Below are positions 13,301 to 28,300 of a DNA stretch of 64,000 nucleotides, in pieces. The stretch is from Tubiluchus corallicola. Lineage: Eukaryota; Priapulida; Priapulimorpha; Priapulimorphida; Tubiluchidae. The position numbers were made by a program, and so were the translations under genes. The stretch covers positions 310,001 through 374,000 of the forward strand of contig JAQGDQ010000100.1 of the NCBI GenBank assembly GCA_030141605.1, read 5' to 3'. The notes under the pieces are model-generated. The model was not told the origin of the DNA. It worked only from the letters and a program-made list of their open reading frames with translations, and ran no database searches. How positions within the stretch are numbered: the stretch's first letter is position 1; every line of letters begins with the position of its first letter.

Positions 13301-16300
13301 AAAAGCTCGGGTTACTGTAGACCTAGAAGATGTAAATGACAACTTTCCGCAGTTTGATGAACATCTGTACAATGCTGCAGTGAATGAGGCAGCAGCAGAG
13401 GGAGATTTTGTACTCCACGTAACTGTAAGCTGCTAATTATTCTGTCTGTAAAATATGCTGCTATGTCATAGTGGTATTGTTTTAATGATAGGTTATTAAA
13501 TACTGATATAGTTACTTATAACTGGTTCAAGTATTTAAAACCTTTTTTATGGAAGGATTATACCTCTGCAGTACTAATGTTCATCTTCCATTGTCAATCA
13601 GCTGGAATTGATTGTGTGCATTTATAATGATAAATATCACTGATTTTTTCATCTTTTCAGTTTTTTCGTTATGAGTTCATCAATAATTAGATTTAATGTT
13701 AACTTAACTGTGCATCGTGTTAGGCAATTTACCATTCAGTTTTCAGTGAAATTTATTGTGTACTTCATATAATCATGTGCCTTAAAGCATATTGTTGCTG
13801 AATAAGGTTTTGATAGCTCACAAATTTTTGATGTCTTACCTGCTCCAAATTTTTGATTTCAAAGTAATGACTAGTGCCAGCTTGTGGTCTGCCAGCTAGC
13901 TCTACTGTATAATTATGACATCATTATTGCAATCAATAAATAATTAAATCTGCATTATAGTTTTAATTATTCATGCAGGCACATGACAAGGATTCTGGTA
14001 ATGGAGGAATCATCTATTACTATTTGCTGGGATCTGGAGCAGAAAAGTAAATGGCTTTATTTATTATGTGTTAGATGTCAACTAAAATTAAGTTAAGCTT
14101 TCTGTATTTTATACTTGCATATCAGGCACAGCAGTTACATGGTTGTACAGATTGGCTTTGGCTTTTTAATAATTGGCCAGTGACAGTCTGAGCCAAGATT
14201 TTAGAAATATGACAAAAATAGTTGCATTGCCACCAGCCTATTTGTTTAAGCTAACAGGTTATTGGAGTGCCCAGCCATTTCTTGATCATGTAATTGCACG
14301 AACAGACGGACACGTCTTACTTCCAAAGATTTATTCATATTAATTTATGTTTTGTGACCACTATCCTTGGCTTGCAAAATGGAAAATGATACAATGGCTG
14401 TATTTTTCCGTAGGAATTTATGTTATTTCAGCTAGCTGCTGGACAGATAGGCTTACAGAATAGAAAAAGTAAAATTACGATTAAAATTAGCTGTTACTGG
14501 TAACAATGATAATGATTTAGATAGTATTGTGACATATTAAGAGACAAAGTTTCGCATTAAAAGTTTTAAAAATGTTCTTTGATTAGACGGGTTAAACTGA
14601 CAGTTAAATAAAATAATTTATACACAAATAATTTATATATATCTGATGCTTGTTTCAGAATTTATATATTAGACTAACACGAATGTAGTAGCCAAAAACT
14701 TTCTGTAGTTTGATTGGGACTGTTTTGTTGTGTTGACATCATTGTTGTTTTCATTTTTGTTATTGTTATAGTTGTTGTTTTCATTGAAATAGACTTTGTT
14801 TAAAAATTAATTAAGAGTAGTTGAAGTGCATTGATACCGAAATACTGGACAATTTGTCATCATATTACTATGTGATAGTGATGTTTCTTTTATGCAGTTT
14901 TGTGATGGATGAAGAATCTGGTAATATAACAGTCTCTGCAGATGCTAATCTTGACCGTGAAACTACACCGCATTATTATCTTACCGTGGAGGCAAGAGAT
15001 GATAAAGGACAAGGCAATAGAAATAGCACCCAGTTGTACGTAGACGTGGTTGACGCAAATGACAATGCACCAAAATTTGATTCTGTGTTATATGAAGGCT
15101 TTCTGGTCGAAAACGATGAATCGCCACCGCAATTTCGACGCAGATTTTTTGTTCGAGTAAGCGTTTATAATTTTTTTGATGTATAGCGAAAGTGTATCTG
15201 TTTAATAGTCTTGGTGGTTCCTTATTGTGGTTATGTTATTAAGGACACAGTCATGATGTCTTGATCTTCAACATTTATACAAAGCCTTGCAACAAAACTC
15301 TATATCCATTTAATTTTAATATCTGTTTTTCTGCTTTGTTATGAAGTTTTTATGTTAGTGATCACGAGGTTTATTTTTGCTAGATTTATAATGTACATGT
15401 AGTCACATTATCTTTTATTATGTGTTTTACTTTTCGTCTCAATAGCTTTCAGCAAAAGATCTGTATTAATTGCAAACTAATTGTGTATTCAGTTAGTAAC
15501 ACTGTTGACATTAATAAAAGTATTGAATTTTTGAAACCAAGTTTAACTGAAAATAGAAAATTCGAAAAAGTTGGACTTGGCTTCATTTAAATCCAGCCCA
15601 AATCCCAATTTTTACACTCGCTTTTTCAGTCCTCATTTCCAGATTCAAAATTTTAATGATTGTGGATTAATTTCATCATTAATTGATAACATTGAAATGA
15701 AGATTGTAAATAATCAATATTGTTCGATTATTTGTAGTCATTTTGTGTTCTTCGTGTGGGGTAATTTAAAACCAATATCAAACTAACTTTAATATTTTTT
15801 TATATTGTACTTTTTTCAGTCTGTTTCTAGGAATATTTTTTGTTTTTTCAGGCATCAGATCCTGATGCTCCACCAAATAACAAGATTAGTTACCTGTTGT
15901 TCCCTCCTCATCCAAACTTCACCATTAATTATTCTTCAGGTGAGTTTTTGGTAAAATTTACTTGTTTCAACTTGTTTTACCATTTACCGATGTACTATCA
16001 TACTAGTGTGTACTGTGTTTTTACATTATATGCTGATGCACATAGTTGTTATAAGCCTATAACCAGTAGTTTTATTGATTTAGGTGAAATTACTGCTACT
16101 ACTGCCATTGATTTTGAGCTCATGGACAATTCTACGACCAATAAGGAGTTGATGAGACATTTTTTACTTGAAGTTGTGGCGGTGGATCACGGTAGTCCTA
16201 TGCTTAACTCAACGTGTCTTGTTATGATATATGTTGAGGTGAGGAGCTGCAGTATGAATGCATCCATTATAGCTGAATGTCCAATCTATTTTGATAATTG

Positions 16301-19300
16301 TTTGACACTTAAGATCCTGAGAAAGCTGCTCATTATAAAACATGTAAATTGATTACATTTTCTGTGCTTCTATTTCAGGATTTCAATGATAATGCACCAG
16401 TGTTTACCGAAACTTCATACGAGAGTTCTGTAGCTGAGGACGCTTTGGCTGGAACAAGCATAGCTCAGGTAAATACGTAGTTCAAGTGATAGTATACTAT
16501 TTTTCAAGTAATGATCTTCTCTAAAGTCAGCAAATTATGGTGCCAGAGCAGATCAGTGTATAGATAAAAATACACAGTTAAAGAATTTGAAAAAAATGAA
16601 TATTTCAGTTGTAGTAGCTATTATCAAGTCCAGTGATAGCTAAAATGCTACTTTTTATTTATCATTTTGTTTTTGTTGTGGATTTACACACTAATCTACA
16701 CACTAATCTTCTCTAATTAGGTAGCTGTAACTCATAATTAATTGACAACCTTTTGAACGTGCTACATTGTATTGTTGTAATCAGAGTTTTACCTGAACTT
16801 AAGGTCACGGCAATTGACGCAGATCCGACACCGTATAATGGACATGTGCAATATCGTATCATTCGGGGTGGCGGCGACAGGTTTACTATTGATGAGAATG
16901 GAACCATTTCGGTTAGCGCTTTTGCTAATCTGGACCCAGATGTCGTGTATCCCAGGTTAACTGTGCACAAGTAAGGGCTACTTCCTAGGTTGCACACCAT
17001 TGCTGTACCATGGTATCATGTGTACATATATTGTTAACATAATTCACCTGAATTGTAATTGTAATCTCTTAAGTCCCTATATGATTTTAATGACAATGTT
17101 TTTTAAATTAATTTTTGTAGTTTGACTGTGATGGCGTATGATGATGGCACACCAAGTTTATTTAGCACTGCTACAGTAAATGTTATTGTAAAGGATATTA
17201 ACAATAAAAAGCCCAAATTCACCCATCTCGTTTATGCCGTGAATGTTACTGAAAATGCAGATATTGGTGAACAGCTGATACAGGTAAGCATCTTTTAGGT
17301 CATTGATACACAGCTGCTCATTTATTTTACTTATTGGTTTATGCAGAATGCTTTACCAGGCAGTATGGTCATTAGTTTGACTTGACTTTGACATTGACTT
17401 TAAAAAGCAATCGAACTTTTGTAGGACATGGGCCCAGAAATGAGTGAGGATTAACTGCTTTAGCTGTTTCATGGCTATCTTGTTAGACAAAGTGAATGGA
17501 GTATTGTTCTTGTAACTTACATTTAGGTACTTGCCAAAGACCCTGATGAGGACCATAATCTTATTTATCGCATATATTCATTTGACGAAGGAAGAGATGA
17601 ATTCAATGTGCTTAAACCGCCTTCGTCGTATAGTTCTTGGTTTGACATCCATCCAGCAAATGGGACCTTATTTGTAAATGACACAGTTGATAGGGAACAT
17701 GTAGAAATAATACGCATGACCTTGCAAGTTGCAGACTCTAATGCAATGAACGGCACATCCCAAACTGATACAGGTTGGTTTTTGAATACTAGTTTAATAA
17801 AATTAATTCAGCAACCCTATTTACACATCTTAGGGCTTGTGCCCTTATTTTTTTCAGTTAAAGTAACTACCAGGTTATTATGCAGACTAGCCTTTAATCA
17901 AGCATGGACCCTAAAATGACTAAATACAGTAGATTGGCTGCAGCAACTAAAAGCCTTTGTCTGCACGAGTGATGCATTGAGAATAACTATTTTATATTTT
18001 TTCATTTTTGCCATACTTTTTCACTTTTTTCTTTTTTGTAAAGTTTAAGTATCATTTTGTTGTTGTCGAAATTCGTGCTGGTAATTTTTTTAACTGTAAT
18101 GTGTGAATTATTCCCCTACTGGCAAACTTTTAACTGACATTAATTGCATCAATTTACTTTCATACAATTTTCAATGTAACTACAATATCCGTAAATTAGT
18201 TATTAACAACGAGCACATAAATTGCATTTGGCTTATGACTTGGATGATGTGAAAGATTTGTTTATTTTTCAGCTCAACTCTTTATTACCGTGCTAGATGA
18301 GAATGACAACATTCCAGAATTTCTTGCTCCATATACTCCAGAAAATCCATTTTTCCTGACCAGTGTAAGAGAACGCATTCCAGTAGGTATGTCAAAATTA
18401 GCTTTTTTTTGTCAAAAACTAAACTGTTATAAAATTTATTGTGTTTATGTCAATTTCTCTAACGAAATGATACAACAGTGATGAGTTACATTTCCTTAAA
18501 ATTTCAGGAACATTGCTCATGACTGTGAGAAGTATAGACAGGGACAAGGGAAACAATGGAAAAGTTGGTTTTGCTATTGACGATGGCAGTAGTGAGGCAG
18601 CCAACTATGTTGAAATAGACAGTGAATCAGGTATTATGTTATCAGTTCTTAAAAAAATTGTCTTATTGTCTTTTCCATTATCTTATTTGTGCAAAAGTTA
18701 TTAGATATTACTATTGTAGGTGAGATAAAAGTGAGGTCAGAAATTGATTATGATTGTGGTGGTTGTCAGTGGATCAACTTTACCATTGTGGCTTACGATT
18801 ATGGAAAGAATAGAAAGAACAATACTGCACCATTCTACATTGAAGTGATAGATACAAATGACAATTCGCCCGAATTTTTAAACTTGCCTGTGAGCGAACC
18901 AGTGTCAGTGTGGGAAAATGCCTCATTAGGTATGTCAGCAATTTCACTTTGTAGAATTTTTTGCTACAGTGTTTGATTTGTGATTCCAATTTGATCTGGT
19001 TTCTGAAACAGTATATAACTTGTATGATTACAGGCACAGAAGTGTTTAAGGTTATGGCATCAGATTTGGATTCTGGTGTGTATGGAGATATTGGGTTTTT
19101 CATTGACAGGCACAATACCGATGCATTTAATATAACAGACCCTGTTTCAGTAAGTGCAAATAAAATTTGTAATATTATGGCTGCTTATTACTTGCTAATT
19201 TTTGTTTGTAATTGCTTTACAACTAAAGAATATTTGTGGAGATTTACACAAATGTTCAAACTGCATTTCAGACATTTATATAAATAGGGCATTTACATAT

Positions 19301-22300
19301 ATAATTTAACGCAGTAACATATGCTATTTTCCATGGAAAAATAGTTACAAACTACTAAGTATTTAGATTGACATTTATAATAATTATTATCAAAACACTT
19401 TTTGCAAATGTAGAATATTAAAAAAAACTAAAGAAGAAAAATCTAAAAAAACAAAACCTTAAAGTAAGCAGAAATGCAAATTTTAATATTCAATTAATAT
19501 TTTGTAAAAGAAGCAATGTTAAGTTTGCATCCTTTGGATGTTAGATGTTATAGACTTTTTGTTTACCTCCGTCTTAACAGTTTACAAAAGCATTGCTATT
19601 TTAAATACTCTTATTATAAAAAACGATACTATTCCATCCAGCATTACTGTTTTCATTATGAGTTTCTTGTTGCAGGGCATAGTTATTGTGAATGGCAAAT
19701 TAGATAGAGAAATGGAAGCTTCGTATCGACTGATAATTCAAGCCAAAGATAATTATTTAGATCCTTTTGGAGAAATTCGAGAAAAATCTCATTTTGTGAG
19801 TCTTTTTTTAATTTGGAGCTAATTTTCAATTATATTATCTGTCTTTATAATATTGTAATGATAGGTAAATTAACACTGGCTGTCTAATAAACAGCACATC
19901 AGCAGCAAATGAAGTGGAGAAGCTACATGAAATGAACTCAGGATTTTTCTGATGATTTGGTCAGCATATTTCACTCTGCAGTTGAACAGAAGATAACGAT
20001 GAACTTTGATGGATCATTTGTAATAAGGCTACAAAATTTTCTGCAATGATATAATTTTTTTTATAATCAACATTTTTTTTATTTTAGTTGGATGTGGTGC
20101 TTCTTGATGTGAATGACAATGCGCCACAATTCCGCGATGTTGACCTTCCATTTCACATCAAGGAATCCACCGTTCCTGGCTCACTTGTTGGTTCAGTAGT
20201 GGCTGAAGACGATGACGATCCAGATACTGATAATTCAGCAGTTGTTTATTATGCTGTCAGTGGTAATGGATCAGGTAAGTCCTTTTTTGTATGAATGTTA
20301 TGTGGCTCAGGGCTTCAAGTAGGCTGTTTTGTAATTACTGCTGTTCATGACTGTAACTAAGTATTAGGTTCACCATCATTAAACTTTACCCCACTAGGTA
20401 TCTGTAATGATATGATATTTTTATAGGAACTCCATAACATGTTTTGTTGACTGATTTGTTTTTTTTTTACTTCATGAGCCATTTGGTTCAATATTTGTTA
20501 ATTATACATTATTCATAATACATCTGTCCTTGCAGAGTTGTTCAGCATTCCTAACAAAAACAATGGTGAAGTGCGAAGCAACCAGTCACTCACCGACAAA
20601 TATGGCTATTACGAGATTGTTGTTATGGCAGAAGATAAGGGTGATCCGCCACTGTCAACAAATATTACCATCGCTATTGAAGTTTTAGATGAAAATCTAA
20701 ATGCTCCATCATTTGTCACTCCTAGACAGGGCAAGAACACACTGTTGCGTATTCATGAGTTAGCACCAATTAATACTGAACTTAATGGCACTTATATATA
20801 TGCCGTTGATAAACGTGATCGTGGATTAAATGCTGAAGTTCGGTATCGACTTCGTGAAACTGATGACAGCGATGATTTTAAATATTTTGGCATCCGATAT
20901 GATGAGGCAACTGGCTATGGCCACTTATATCTGGCAAAGCAGTTAAAACCTCGTGATGGTCGATCCGGGAAAAAGTTCTACAACTTTGACGTGACAGCTT
21001 ATGACCTGGGTGAGGAAAATGAACCTCAGAAAGAGTCTCACACTCCCATACGTGTGTATGTTGTTTCAAGGAATGCCAATCAATCCATGTTTGATAGGGA
21101 GTATGACTCTGAACCTATAACATTTCTTGTGCAGGAACATCAGGGAGAGAACAATGTTTTAGGGGTTCTTCCTCCAGCTAGATATGAAGATCCCTCTGTG
21201 AATAAAAACAGTAAAATCTGCTACTACATAGCTGGTGGAGATCCTCGAAAACAATTTTCCCTTGACAAAAAAGGTCGTGATGGTCTGACGTTTATTCAGA
21301 CGGAGGAACTAGATCGGGAAAAACAGGATTCCTATAACAGTGAGTAAAAATAGTAGAGATTTGCATTAGTTATCTACATTGCTTTTAAGTATTAATATTT
21401 TTTCAAGCTTTTTTTGGCTGTAGCAGCTAAAAATTTTTTATGAAAGAGTGTATTTTTCTCCCAGAGGCTGTTTATATCTATTTGATTTCATATGTTTTTT
21501 ATAAACTTATTGTGCTGTTTTCATAATTAAGTTAATTAATGTTTCGTGTTCTTAGTAAAAGGTTAATGAAACTATAACATTCGTGAAAAAAGAAACAGCT
21601 GGGAGGTCTGGGAGAGCTCCGTAAGCTGCCTTAGTGGGGTCTGGGGCTTAATTTTCCTTGATTTTAGGTTTTTTAGACCTTTAATGATCGAAAAAAGGTC
21701 AGTTTAGTAAGCTAATTTCAACCGTTTTTCGCCATTAAGGATACAAAATCTACGTGTTAAATCAAAAACAGCAATTGCTTTTTAATCAGTGAATTAAGCA
21801 GTTTTCATTTACTAGCTTTTGCACTTTAGCTCGTATAAGTCATGGCCAATTCAAATCATTTAACTGCGAGAAATCACAGAGCAAACAAAATACAGCAAGG
21901 TGCACGAGCACGAGCTCTAATTTATATGTTGATATACTTTTGCCAAAGACAATCACGTGGCTCGCACCAACTGATTACGGCTAAATTTTGTTGCACCTAA
22001 CTTTTCATGTCTAAAGTAAAATAAGTTACTAGGTGATAAAGTAAGTCACTCTTATGCACAACTTTTTTTCCTGAGACGTTTTTTTCCCTGAAAAGTTGCA
22101 ACAACAATGAGGTACTCGTGTTTATCATCTACAGTTCAATTTTGTTGACTGAAAGATGGAAATTTTGCTACTAACATGTATTATGGACAAGCTTGTAGAT
22201 AATTAAATGTCGAAAAAACTAAATATGCGACCTGGCAAGACATTGTGTTTCTTTAGGCACAGGGTCTGTAATTTTGGGTTCCAGGTCTGCGACCCTGACA

Positions 22301-25300
22301 GACTTGGTGCACTTCAAGCACCGGGCATAGCCATCTAGCCGGAGTACACCCTGTAGTGTAGATTGCCGGATCTTTCCTACTGTATTAAAAAAGTATCAAA
22401 TTTTTTTTAATACAATTTATACAATTTAGAACTGTACATGATGTGGTCCTCCACTGATGGGCCGTAGTGGGGATCCTGTTGAATGTAGGTAATCGTGGTG
22501 AGACAGGTATCCATCACATCACCAATGATAAACCTGTAAGGTGGGACAGTGGACTAGCCAAAGTGTCTTTGCCATAATTGGTTATATTCATGTCCCCTCC
22601 AGGCAAAGTAAATACCCACAGGCTGAATGGGACATGAAATTGCTCTTATCTGGAATACTGAATCTGGCAGTTACCTATTTATTTACTGGCCAGGCGCGAT
22701 GTTATTTAAATTTAGTCACTTGGCATTCACAGTAACCAGTTGGGTATATAACAATGGAGAAATTGCACTTGTCTTACTGTATTTCTATAATAACCATTTA
22801 TTCCAAAAAACAGGCAATTCCTGGTCGTATGTGAAACTATCTTGTTTTTTTAGTTGTGATAAAAGCAACCAATTGCTTAGAGGAGCCAGGTGGTGATATG
22901 GAGTACGAGCCAAGGGATTTGACACAATTGCTAGTTTCTGTAATCGTCGAAGATATCAATGATGAGCCGCCTGTTTTTACTGAACCTCTGTATACGTCGG
23001 GAATCACAACAAATAGTAAACTGAATAGTCTTGTCTCTGAGCAGATAAATGTAAGAAATTGACTATATTTGTATTCAAGTTTCACTGGAGTCAGTTCAGA
23101 AAAAAACTGCTTAAAAACTGAATTATAGCATAGTGATTTCACTGTGATGTATTTTGAATTTTTTTGATCTCATAGTGATTAATTTTAATGCTTCAGCAAT
23201 AATGACAATGACTAAAAATATCGCATCTATCTAATTATAATTACTAACTAAAATTTTATTGTTTAAGATTCAGAACTTTTGTGTTTAGGCTGTCGATATG
23301 GATATCCCTCCTAATGATATAATCGTGTACAGCATAGTGAATGGTAGCTTCGTTGATGAGCTCAATTATGCCTACACCGAAAATAGGTGAATCTATAAAG
23401 CTTTTATAGGTTTAGCACTTTGCGCTATTAGTTGCTTGTAAATCTGTAGAAAACTTAAATGTTATAAACATAAAACTATATTGTTTTATTTCCTCGGAAG
23501 TGATGCTGTTTACTTGAGAAACCGATAACGATAGTTACTTGTTTGTAAAATATCTTTAATCATTGCAAAAAGTGTAATTCTGGCAGAGTGACACTGTTTG
23601 TTATATTCACGCACTTCTAAAGTATTTTAATCGTGTGAGATTCGTGGCTACAGTTCTAATTGTTTTGTTAAAATAATATTATTATGTGGAAGCATCACAC
23701 TACCGTTACTTTTAAACTACAAAATCCAGCATATCGTTACTTCTGTTAAAATAGTAGTACAAATTACGCTTTTTAATCAGTAATGTTATTACTGTTTTGA
23801 ATCCCTTCTGAGTTATTAACGCTTTAATTCCTAATGCTTATTGGTTGAATGCCAGTAAATTCGTATCTGATTTGTCGGTTCCGTTTTGGTCCTTGCTTCT
23901 AGCGAATCAGCCACTTTTCTACAATCGGTTACAGCTCGTACACTCCCTATCCAACAATTATAAATGCGACTCAATATGACTGTTGTATTTTACAGTTCTT
24001 ATAGCAGTGGCTAGGTGTGGATTTGTGTTGTGTTTGCTTCATGGTCTATAATTTTGGAAAGCTAATAACTTGAGTTTATTTTCGTTATATTAAGACGTTT
24101 TTTTGGTACCAGGCAATTCTGTAGTTACTAATTTCATTTATTCAACAGTTTTACGATTTACAGTTCACAGTACTTTACAATATTCAATCTTCTGAACTTT
24201 TGAATTATGTCACACCAGCTGAGTCTTCCGTTTATCCTCAAAGCAAGTCCGAACCATCCAGTGATAGTGAAGGCTTGCAGTGCAGTGTGAAGGTCTTCAT
24301 GGATCAGAATAATTTATTCATTTTCAGAGATCCATTCACAATTAATGCAGAGACAGGGCAAGTATATTTGAATCACATTCCCAGACCTGATGCTCAGGGA
24401 TTGTGGAGGTTTCTTGTTCTAGCGGAAGACCCAGACGTGTCTCCTGGTCCTCATAATGCCACCTGTGAAGTGTGGGTAAGTGTCTTTGGTTAAGTAAGAT
24501 CAGTTAACAATTAATTGCATTATGATCGTTATTATTATTGAAAAGCATGACTACACATTTTGTTCAAGTATTTTATTAGCTGTTTGTGAAATAAATCAAC
24601 TGGAATTATTATCAAGATTTACTACTGTTTTCTTGTTCAGGCATGTTTCAGGTGAACTGGGAAATCATAATGTAAAAAATGTTGCAAATTCCATTCTTAT
24701 GTTAGCTGCCATGCTTTTGGTATTAATTATACCTTAAGCAAGATACTGTGCTGATTGTTTTTGGTATTTCTAGGTATACATGCTGTCTCCATCTCAGCAA
24801 GTGCAGCTGGTTCTAGCACTCACTAAAGATGAGTTTAGAAGCAAGGAACAGCGATTAAGAGAGTATGTATATGCCATACGAATCTCACTTTTACCAATAA
24901 TTTTTTGTGGAGAATTAATAAGTAAAATTACGTCTAGAAAGTACCATGTTTTAATGATATATGGTCTTTATGTTCTATAAGTATTATACGTTTATGATTG
25001 TGGAGACTTCAAAGTCACTGTTACGACTAGTGCAGATCGGGCAGGCTTGACTAGATGTAAGGTAGTCACTGGAGATTCCTTTTCCGAGCAAAAAGTTTAC
25101 ATAAAATTTTACTTTAAAGAGGGATCTGCACACTCCAGATAGTGGCTTCGCAGCAAGGGTAGTCTGTGGGGGGGGGCGCTAGCACTTCAAGATGGTATTG
25201 GTTCTTGTGGGATTCTGTATTAGCACTTGTCGATTAATCGAATTAAATGCAACAGGACAATGATGCAAAAATAATAATTATAGTATACTGTAATCAAATT

Positions 25301-28300
25301 TAATGACAAAACATTAGACACAAAAATCAAAACGATGAAATATGTCGTTAATGCACAGTATATCGAAACAAAACATTGGCAAAAATATCAGAAAAAATTA
25401 TTGGGCAAAATTGTAAGCAAAATTAAGCAATAGCACATAAAATAAACAGTGTTCATAATTAAACATATTATAATGACTTGGTAATATTTCCATTGGAACA
25501 TAAACTAAACTAGCCGTTGCAAATGTTCGTCTAAGGGCTTATCCTAACTACCTGCCACCATTGGGGAAATGCTAGCAAGTTAGCGGGTTAAGAGTAGCAT
25601 TCAGGGTGACTTCAACTCATGTAGGATCACGTTTATATTGAACATTTATCAATTGTGAATGCCATTAGTCCATCTGTACCCATGACACGCTGCATAGTAA
25701 TGCAAAGAATAAATCACCTTACAGATCGGGATCCCGTGGGATAGTCTGAAGCTCCAGACACCTCTTGCTGGCCTCAAATAAACAAGAGAACTGTCGTGTC
25801 CTTTTCGCCTATCGCTCAACCGGAAGTCCTCCTAGCCACAAGTACTATCACTATAACATCGGGTGCTTGGGACATTAACTGTCCAAAATGATCACCCATC
25901 AACTATGACAGCAGGAATCAAAAGTAGTAAAATGGATAAACATTTTCATTCGAAAGTTCAGTAACACTGCCATTACAAAAAGTCTGACCTATGTTATGTT
26001 TTCGGGTCCAATACCAAAGCTCAACTGTTTTCTACCTTGTACACCTGTATAGTGATGAGTTTTCTGGGTCACCTCTCTGCATTCACAAGTTGATCAGCCG
26101 GCTTCATATCGCGCACAAAATTGAATGCTACAAACCAACCCGCAGAACTTAAATTCCTAAATCTTGGGTTTAAAGGGCAACTGAACCATTTTTAATACTT
26201 GCTTTCAGGTTTAGTTTATAATATGACAATAGCTTGGTTGTCATATTAATTATTATTATTGATAACACCATCATTACACTATTTCTCATCAAACTTTCTG
26301 GGGGAAAATAAACAGTATGCTACAGTCATTATGTTAGATTAAAAGGCCAACTTGACTGAAAGAATGGAAATATGAAAAAGATATGATACATGCTATATTT
26401 GAATCAGAAATTTTAGTATTTAGGCCTTTATGACCAACTCATTGTTTCCCTGATTAATTTTCATGCCATAGACTATTGTGATCAGCTCATAATATTACAC
26501 ATACCAAGACAGGCTATAATCTTATTTAGTGTTTCATTTGTGCATTGAATTGCCCTTATAATAAGCAATTTGATAAATTCTTTACTGGTTACATAAGCAT
26601 TTCTCAAATATGATTTTTTAATAATTGTTTTGAGGTTTTTGTAATATTTGTCATTGATTATGGTGTTTAATTATTTTTACAGTATATTGCTGAATGTAAC
26701 AGGTCGAGCAGTTCATATAGATGAAGTAACCAATTATGTTAGTGAAAATGGTGAAGTGTCCGACCATTAGTAAGTTACTTTATTATCAGCTTCTGTATTT
26801 CTGTTTTTTATTTAAAATACAATATTCAAAATAATAATGTGATTTTTTTAGACATAGTTTTTAAATTTTAATATTTGAAAGTGCTTTGCAGATTCACTGA
26901 GAGAATTGGGTTATTTGTGAAATGTATTTAAAATATTTAAAATTGTGTTTTTACACTTATATTTTGTTATTTATTTTAAGAAACATTTTCGCAATTTACA
27001 CTATGACTGCTGAAGATTTTATTGCTACTTCAAAATGAATGATATACGTTTTATGTAGGCTGTCAGCCTTAAAAAACCAAAAGTAGCAAAAAAGTGCGGT
27101 TTATGCATAGGTTTATTTTTATAACGTTTGTCTTGTACAGACAGCTCAAAATTTAAATTTGGTTTCCAGTTGAATACTTTTTTGTTTCTTTTTTCAGCAT
27201 TTCAGTATTTGTACATTTTGTAAATACATATGGGGAGATAGTTCAAGTTGATGAAATACTCAGGTATGTGTTGTTTTTTGATGAACATTATACTGATTGT
27301 ATAACATTTTGAAAAGACAAAGAGAGTTGACAGGAAAAGAAATGTAGTTTGTCCAGTAGATACCCGTTTGTCTCAAATAAAACTTTTATTATGCCACGCC
27401 CATAACCCATAAACTTCCAGCTACTATATTATTAAATCTTTAAAATGATACACTGATTATTATTACATGAAACTATAATATTGATTAGGTGTTAAACGTT
27501 AGCGATCATGTTTATAAAAAATTTTCATTGTAAGTGATAATGTTTCAAGAGCGTTGCTTGTTCGCATTCTTCAGATCACTATAATATATAATCTAAAAAG
27601 TTCTTAAACTTAATACAGGGATACATAACAATGATAATTTACATTTGCACAAGAGTTGCCATGAATCACAATAAACATTCTTAGTGTAATTTGAAATAGG
27701 ACACTACTTTGATTTTAATAAGGGTAGAATTATTGATCCATCAAATGACATGTTGAAATGCGCCATATTGTTGAGTCTTCATTAATTAAAAATTCACTGA
27801 TCTAACAGTAAATCCAAAGCACAAATCTTTTCCAAATAGAGTATTCTTAGCTGACTATATTGCATCATTAGTTTACACTAACATGTTTATTGTGTTTTCT
27901 GGCAACTCCCGCCAAAATTTTTTCTGAATTACCTCCGTATTTAAATTTTACAACTTTAGATTATGTGTTGTAGTGATCTGAAGAGGACAAGAAGCACATC
28001 CTTGAAACCTCATCAATTACAATAAAAAATTCTTTACAAATAATATATTAAGATTTTTCGTAAAAATTTGTTGATTCTTGACGTAAAAGATTTTTTCGTA
28101 ATCATTACGTCCATTAAGTGAATAACCAGTAAATTGTCATTTATGAATAACTGATATAAGGGAAATTCCAGATTTACGTTACACATGTTTAAGCAACTTT
28201 GTGTCACATTTTTCTAGTAATGTTAATGAGCATCATTAGTGAGTCTTGGACCACTAGGAAACTGTAGTTAGCTTGAGACTACCGACGGTCGTTGCATCTT

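Noticed and set aside
20878-21069. 63-residue minus-strand frame
   Set aside because: Shadow of cadherin exon 27 on the opposite strand.
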